Shown piece by piece: positions 7,506 through 11,145 of a DNA stretch of 11,145 nt. The position numbers were made by a program, and so were the translations under genes. The stretch lies in assembly GCA_024278255.1 (NCBI GenBank), contig JAJRTP010000045.1:1-11145 (forward strand). Direction: 5' to 3'. Below the pieces are notes generated by a model. The model saw nothing but the letters and a program-made list of their open reading frames with translations. It was not told where the DNA came from and ran no database searches. Source of the DNA: Chloroflexota bacterium. Lineage in GTDB: Bacteria > Chloroflexota > Anaerolineae > Promineifilales > Promineifilaceae. Each line of letters opens with the position of its first letter. Positions within the stretch are counted from its first letter, which is position 1.

Positions 7506-7590
7506 CGGTTATCGGTTATCGGTAATCAGTTATCGGTATTCGGTGAACTAATTACCGATTACCGGCCACCGGCCACCGATTACCGATTAC
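7506..7590. repeat. Heptad repeat array with inverted halves (locus 3)
   Basis: Twelve units fill the gap between the S41 protease stop (7596-7598) and the smpB ATG (7496-7498). The left half (7506-7547) is CGGTTAT/CGGTAAT-like; after an eight-base unit at 7548-7555 the right half (7556-7590) is CGATTAC/CGGCCAC-like. The halves are roughly reverse complementary, as at loci 1 and 2, and share several identical units with them. Confidence 0.85.
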
Positions 7591-7595
7591 TGTCT

Positions 7596-9002
7596 TCATT
7601 CTCCCGTCAACAAATACTCAATCGCCCGTTGCAATTGGATGTCTTCTTCCGCATCAAATTCCATCGGTACTTCAATATCCGGGGTAATCCCTTCTTCAGA
7701 AATGGAGACGTTGTTGGGTGTATACCAGCGGGCAATCGTCACCCGAATTTCCGAACCGTCAGACAGGGTGTGAACTTGCTGCACAGACCCTTTGCCAAAC
7801 GTTAATTCCCCGATGAGCGGAGCACGGCCGTTATCCTTAATCGCCCCGGCCACAATTTCCGAAGCGCTGGCACTGCCGCCATTCACCAGCACCACCATGG
7901 GAATATCCTCCGCAATATCGCCATCATCCGAGGTAAACGTCTGGTCTAATCCCTGACGATTGCGCTCATACAGCACCACGCCCGAACCCAGGAACAGGTC
8001 GGCCACAGAAACTGATTGGTCTAAAAAGCCGCCTGGATCATCCCGTAGATCGAACACCAATCCCTTGGGATTTTGCGCCAGCAACTCTTCCAGACCGGCC
8101 TGCATTTTCTCTACGGCCGTTCGATTAAATTCCGACAGCTTTATATAAGCGATACCGTCATCCCGCATTTCATATTCCACCGTGGGAATCTCAAAACGGA
8201 CGCGGGTGATCGTAAATTCCAGCGGTTCTTCTTCCCCTTCGCGCAGAACGGTTAAAGTTACATCTGTACCCCGCGGCCCGCGCACCATCAGAATTACCTC
8301 GTCAAAAGAAACGTCTTCCACCGACTGTCCATCCACGCCAATGATAATATCGTTGGGGAGCAGCCCTGCTTTCTCGGCCGGTTGGCCGGGAATAGGCCGT
8401 ACAATTTCAAACTGGCCCATCTCGTTTTCCCGGACAAATGCGCCGATACCTTCCACCGCGCCGCCGGCATCTTCCCGCATCCGGGCGGCTACATCCGGCC
8501 GCACAAAACGGGTGTAATCATCACCCAACGATTTAACGGAACCTTCGATGGCCGAGTAGAGAATATCATCATTATCCGGCAAATCACCATCAAAGTCTTC
8601 CTGAATGATCTCCCAGGCTTCATAAAATGTATCAAACTGTATCTCGTCCACGTTCTCTTGGCGCGGTGCGGGTGGTTCTACGGCCGTTTCACTAGCTGGC
8701 GGTTGTTCACTGGTGGTTTCGGTTGGCTCTGTTTGGGCAGGTTCGGTCGGCGTTTCCTGCACGGCCGTATTCCCATCTCCACCATCTACCACCGCCGGCG
8801 CTTCCACCTGGCGCGTCACCTCACGAGTCACTTCCTGTGTTTCCACCACTGTTTCCGTAACCGAATCTGGTGTTGCTGTCATCCGGCCCAAGGCAAAACT
8901 GCCCCCTGCCAAAATTAAAATGACCAACAAGCCAGCCAAGAGTATAAACCAGGTTTGCCGGTAAACCGGCGTTTTAGATTGTTGTTCCATTAGATTTTTC
9001 AT
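7596..9002 (-). CDS. S41 carboxyl-terminal processing protease with PDZ domain, membrane-anchored
   Basis: This is a 468-residue serine protease of the CtpA/Prc family. One membrane helix or uncleaved signal anchor (about 18-38) places the rest outside the cytoplasm. A 75-residue Thr/Pro/Glu-rich stalk (about 45-118), including EVTREVTRQVE, links it to the helical N-terminal part (about 120-180), a PDZ domain (about 182-265) and the protease core. The catalytic dyad is predicted as Ser379 in GGSASASEI and Lys404 in FGKGSVQ, with Gln408 completing the site; all are present. Eleven bases separate it from the paralogous protease upstream, so they are one transcript. Two ATGs are possible (9002 or 8990); GGGAG lies immediately before the first, too close to decide. 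Likely substrates are secreted or envelope proteins, but none can be named from sequence. Confidence 0.93.
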   Translation of the reverse strand: MKNLMEQQSKTPVYRQTWFILLAGLLVILILAGGSFALGRMTATPDSVTETVVETQEVTREVTRQVEAPAVVDGGDGNTAVQETPTEPAQTEPTETTSEQPPASETAVEPPAPRQENVDEIQFDTFYEAWEIIQEDFDGDLPDNDDILYSAIEGSVKSLGDDYTRFVRPDVAARMREDAGGAVEGIGAFVRENEMGQFEIVRPIPGQPAEKAGLLPNDIIIGVDGQSVEDVSFDEVILMVRGPRGTDVTLTVLREGEEEPLEFTITRVRFEIPTVEYEMRDDGIAYIKLSEFNRTAVEKMQAGLEELLAQNPKGLVFDLRDDPGGFLDQSVSVADLFLGSGVVLYERNRQGLDQTFTSDDGDIAEDIPMVVLVNGGSASASEIVAGAIKDNGRAPLIGELTFGKGSVQQVHTLSDGSEIRVTIARWYTPNNVSISEEGITPDIEVPMEFDAEEDIQLQRAIEYLLTGE

Positions 9003-9013
9003 GCTCCCGTAAA

Positions 9014-10231
9014 TTATTTATCAGCTATTGCCAAATTTTTTAGTTCCATAATGGCCTGATTCAAAACCGCATCACGGCCGTTATCAATATCATCCTGCGT
9101 TACCACCACCAGCACATCCGGCTGCAATCCATCTCGATCAAGCTGGTTATGATCCGGCGTATACCAGCGCGAAGACGTCACATGCACCGACGAACCATCA
9201 CTCAAATCAAACACCAACTGCACAGACCCCTTACCATACGTGGGGCCGCTCCCCACCAAAGTGGCCCGCTCCCGGTCTTGCAAAGCACCGGCCAAAATCT
9301 CGGCCGCACTGGCCGTACCGCCATCCACCAGTATGATCAATGGCAAATCAGGCGCCAATGTTTCGCTGCTGGTGTTATAAACCCGCTCATCTTCACCCTT
9401 TGACCGCTGGTAAAGCACCGGCCCTTCATCCAAAAAGAGATCAGCCACAGAAACGGCCGCATCCAGCAAACCGCCCCCATTCCCCCGCAAATCCAGCACC
9501 AGCATCTCCACGTCCCGATCTTGCAGCGCCGTCAGTGCCTCTGCCATCTCACTGCCGCTCTCGCCGCTAAACCGCGTCAGTTGAATATAGCCAATCTTCT
9601 CATTCTCCGGCAGGGTGCGGTAAGTCACTGAGGGAATAAGAATATCGCCCCGTTCAATTTCAATGTCCACCGGCTCATCCTGGCTAGGATGGCGTACCGT
9701 CAACACAACCGTCGTGCCTTTTTCACCGCGGATTAAGTTGGCAACATCGGCGACAGTCATCTCCGGGGCAACGGCCGTACCATCCACCGCCAGCAGTTCA
9801 TCCCCAAACTCAATCCCCGCCAACTCCGCCGGATTACCGGGAATCGGTTCCAAAATAATAGGGCCGCCTTCTTCCGGGCGGGTCAGGGTTGCGCCGATAC
9901 CGCCAAACGTGCCTTGCAGCGACTGCCGTTCCTGTTCGCGGGCCACCGGCTCCACAAAAAACGTGTACGGATCATCCAGCAAAGCCATCGAACCCCGGAT
10001 GGCCCCATAAGCCCGCTCCTCCGAGTCCGGCAGTTCGCCGATAAAATTACCATCAATATACTGCCAGGCTTCCCAAAAAGGGCCTAATTCCGAACTGCTG
10101 TCAGCCGAAACGACCACGTCGCCCCGGCGCAGCTCCACCAAATCATTGGCAAAATAACCGGCCACAAACGCGCTGACGGCCAACAAACCCAACAAAATCA
10201 AGGCAAAAATATTGCGTGCTTTCTCTGACAT
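9014..10231 (-). CDS. S41 carboxyl-terminal processing protease with PDZ domain (paralogue)
   Basis: This is a 405-residue serine protease and first gene of the minus-strand run. A membrane helix at about residues 7-28 acts as signal anchor or signal peptide. The N-terminal helical part (about 48-105), PDZ domain (about 108-190) and protease core follow. The predicted nucleophile is Ser308 in GGTASAAEI, with general base Lys334 in YGKGSVQ and Gln338. It shares domain order and long motifs (SVSVADLFL, SRWYTPD-like) with the next gene but lacks its Thr/Pro-rich stalk, so the active site would sit closer to the membrane. The pair looks like an old tandem duplication. A candidate promoter lies on the minus strand at 10362-10335. 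The start at 10231 has no clear Shine-Dalgarno site and lies eleven bases from a 21-base-arm hairpin. Confidence 0.93.
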   Translation of the reverse strand: MSEKARNIFALILLGLLAVSAFVAGYFANDLVELRRGDVVVSADSSSELGPFWEAWQYIDGNFIGELPDSEERAYGAIRGSMALLDDPYTFFVEPVAREQERQSLQGTFGGIGATLTRPEEGGPIILEPIPGNPAELAGIEFGDELLAVDGTAVAPEMTVADVANLIRGEKGTTVVLTVRHPSQDEPVDIEIERGDILIPSVTYRTLPENEKIGYIQLTRFSGESGSEMAEALTALQDRDVEMLVLDLRGNGGGLLDAAVSVADLFLDEGPVLYQRSKGEDERVYNTSSETLAPDLPLIILVDGGTASAAEILAGALQDRERATLVGSGPTYGKGSVQLVFDLSDGSSVHVTSSRWYTPDHNQLDRDGLQPDVLVVVTQDDIDNGRDAVLNQAIMELKNLAIADK

Positions 10232-10241
10232 AATAGAAATG

Positions 10242-10295
10242 ATGCGTGATGCGGGGTACGTGTCAGGTAAAATTCACGTATCCCGCATCACGCAT
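10242..10295. repeat. Large inverted repeat upstream of the S41 protease pair
   Basis: Arms at 10242-10262 and 10275-10295 are 21 bases each and match as reverse complements at 20 positions, around a 12-base loop. The sequence can be read in seven-base steps (GCGTGAT, GCGGGGT, ACGTGTC), so it may belong to the same structural class as the three heptad arrays though its units differ. Like them it lies directly before a minus-strand start codon (10229-10231). On the transcript it would form a strong 5' hairpin. Confidence 0.75.
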
Positions 10296-10334
10296 GAATG
10301 AACCATGAAGAATGTGACATAACAGATAGGGAAA

Positions 10335-10362
10335 ATTGTAACACAGGTGTTATGCCGTGCAA
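10335..10362 (-). promoter_or_regulatory. Candidate promoter and dyad for the S41-smpB-coaBC run
   Basis: Read on the minus strand, TTGCAC (10362-10357) and TACAAT (10340-10335) are separated by 16 bases and resemble sigma-70 -35 and -10 boxes; the -35 match is only partial. A 14-base dyad TAACAC-AG-GTGTTA lies at 10339-10352, across the spacer and the edge of the -10 box, which is a usual operator position. The assignment is by eye. Confidence 0.35.
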
Positions 10363-10369
10363 TCTAAGG

Positions 10370-10375
10370 TATAAT
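10370..10375 (+). promoter_or_regulatory. Consensus -10 box (TATAAT) for rightward transcription
   Basis: A perfect TATAAT lies at 10370-10375. No good -35 element is found at the right distance (GTGTTA, 17 bases upstream, is a poor match). A transcript from here would start near 10382 and carry a leader of about 215 bases before the family 3 glycoside hydrolase gene. The dyad at 10339-10352 lies just upstream, so one regulator could act on both directions. Confidence 0.35.
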
Positions 10376-10396
10376 CTTTCTTAATCTTACGCCCAA

Positions 10397-10502
10397 AGAA
10401 GCGTCCACAAACAAGCTAACAAAAAAGACGCTTCTGCACAGCAACGTTCAATTCAAATCAGTAAGTTAGTCACGGACGTTGCCTGGCGCAGCACAAAACG
10501 CC
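10397..10502 (+). other. Run of predicted stem-loops in the GH3 leader region
   Basis: The divergent gap 10232-10596 has no gene. Past the candidate TATAAT it holds consecutive stems: AGAAGCGTC (10397-10405) with GACGCTTCT (10427-10435), a perfect nine-base stem; GCAACGT (10441-10447) with ACGTTGC (10476-10482), extended by CTGC/GCAG at 10434-10437 and 10488-10491; and GGCG (10485-10488) with CGCC at 10499-10502, which competes with the previous extension. This could be a structured leader or a small RNA. I recognise no known riboswitch or RNA family. Confidence 0.3.
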
Positions 10503-10551
10503 GCTTTGCCTCACGTGTTGCGGGGAGTACAAAAAGAAACCGATTAACTTA

Positions 10552-10585
10552 AGACCTGACAGGTTTTTCAGAACCTGTCAGGTCT
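10552..10585. repeat. Perfect 14-bp inverted repeat just upstream of the GH3 gene
   Basis: AGACCTGACAGGTT (10552-10565) and AACCTGTCAGGTCT (10572-10585) are exact reverse complements around a six-base loop TTTCAG. Each arm itself contains the near-palindrome ACCTGACAGGT. The element ends 11 bases before the ATG at 10597. Its form is that of a REP-like or miniature dispersed palindrome; a role as a translation-blocking hairpin or operator is also possible. Confidence 0.75.
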
Positions 10586-10596
10586 ATCATTACGCA

Positions 10597-11145
10597 ATGA
10601 CCCGACTTTGGCGAATCTGGCTTTCTGCCACTCTACTTTTGTCTTTGATAGTGCCTGGCGTCTACGCTCAGGAAGCCACACCCCCTGCCGCCCCGGAAGA
10701 ACCGGACCGCGCCCAACAACTCCTGGAGCAAATGAGTGTCGAAGAACGTATCGGCCAGCTATTCCTCGTCTCCTTCAACGGCGACCAGGCCACCCTGGAC
10801 ACCGATATTGCCGATCTAATCATCAATTACCGCATTGGCGGCGTGGTTCTGGAAGCGGCCAATGACAATATCACCGGCTACGGCCGTCCGGCACAGGCTC
10901 CGCTCCAGGTAGCTGAATTGAATAACAATTTGCAGGAATTAGCTCTATTAGGCACGACAACGGCCGTCACCGACACCAACCCCCTCAACAACGAAGCCCT
11001 GCAACAACTCGTCGCTACGCCCCCGCCGCCGCTGACGGCCGTACCCCTCCTCATCGCCGCCAACCACGAAGGCGACAGCGCCCCCTACACCGAAATCTGG
11101 AACGGCCTGACCGACCTGCCCAGCAGCATGGCCATCGGCGCTACC
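10597..11145 (+). CDS. Secreted glycoside hydrolase family 3 protein (partial, N-terminal 183 residues)
   Basis: The frame is open from the ATG at 10597 to the right edge. Residues 1-24 form a typical signal peptide (basic MTRLWR, hydrophobic core, VYA before QE), so the protein is exported. From about residue 41 the start of a family 3 glycoside hydrolase domain is visible: LLEQMSVEERIGQLFLVSF, then IINYRIGGVVLE at 75-86, PLLIAANHEGD at 150-160 and LTDLPSSMAIGAT at 171-183. The last motif matches the beta-N-acetylhexosaminidase (NagZ-like) branch. Two oddities: the usual D-Q/H-EGG-x-V sugar-binding stretch reads NHEGDSAPY here, and the interval between the IGGVVL strand and PLLIA is about 30 residues longer than usual. 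The catalytic residues lie beyond the edge, so activity cannot be judged. No Shine-Dalgarno site is seen; a hairpin ends 11 bases before the ATG. Confidence 0.8.
   Translation, partial: MTRLWRIWLSATLLLSLIVPGVYAQEATPPAAPEEPDRAQQLLEQMSVEERIGQLFLVSFNGDQATLDTDIADLIINYRIGGVVLEAANDNITGYGRPAQAPLQVAELNNNLQELALLGTTTAVTDTNPLNNEALQQLVATPPPPLTAVPLLIAANHEGDSAPYTEIWNGLTDLPSSMAIGAT

Larger units (their letters stand above)
1120..11042. repeat. Dispersed octamer palindrome ACGGCCGT, 19 copies
   Basis: Exact copies begin at 1120, 1464, 2232, 3616, 4422, 5047, 5779, 5928, 6384, 6767, 7824, 8113, 8680, 8761, 9074, 9771, 10880, 10960 and 11035. All lie inside coding sequence. Ten are read as Thr-Ala-Val, eight as Tyr/Asn/His-Gly-Arg and one in the third frame (6767). 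About 20 further CGGCCG cores have other flanks. The flanking A and T are therefore strongly preferred, and the abundance is far above chance. Confidence 0.9.

Noticed and set aside
6957..7590. CRISPR-like array
   Set aside because: The repeat units are seven bases, adjacent and without spacers, and the two clusters are separated by smpB. No cas gene is present.
8382..8918. 178-residue plus-strand open frame
   Set aside because: It is antisense to the S41 protease, including its low-complexity stalk, and has no domain features.

Overview
The window looks like a stretch of a Chloroflexota (Anaerolineae-like) chromosome. This is an inference from style, not from a marker gene. The S41 protease carries the Thr/Val/Glu-rich 'EVTREVTRQVE' stalk common in secreted proteins of that phylum. 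Coding GC is moderate to high, recognisable Shine-Dalgarno sites are rare, and the intergenic gaps are packed with short inverted repeats. No mobile element, CRISPR array, rRNA or tRNA gene is visible, and I do not see a complete defence system.

Layout. (1) Positions 1-1625, minus strand: a three-gene run of a small protein with a death-like effector-associated (EAD-type) domain, a DUF423 membrane protein, and an HMG-CoA lyase that runs off the left edge. (2) Positions 1773-5690, plus strand, divergent from block 1: two signalling proteins. The first is a membrane-bound PAS histidine kinase. The second is a soluble hybrid kinase with receiver-PAS-kinase-receiver order. They probably form one phosphorelay whose output protein lies outside the window. 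(3) Positions 5730-10231, minus strand, convergent with block 2: a four-gene run transcribed in the order S41 protease, second S41 protease, smpB, coaBC. It combines secreted or membrane-anchored proteolysis, trans-translation and coenzyme A synthesis. (4) Positions 10232-10596: a divergent control region with candidate promoters, a small dyad, several hairpins and two larger palindromes. (5) Positions 10597-11145, plus strand: the N-terminal part of a secreted glycoside hydrolase family 3 protein, cut by the right edge.

Two genome-scale signals stand out beyond the genes. The octamer palindrome ACGGCCGT occurs 19 times, always inside coding sequence, where less than one copy would be expected by chance; it behaves like the cyanobacterial HIP1 palindrome. 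In addition, three gaps between minus-strand genes (799-879, 6957-7037, 7506-7590) are filled, almost exactly from stop codon to start codon, by 11-12 seven-base units that invert halfway and should fold into a long hairpin. A fourth gap (10242-10295) holds a related element with different units. These arrays occupy the place where ribosome binding sites should be.
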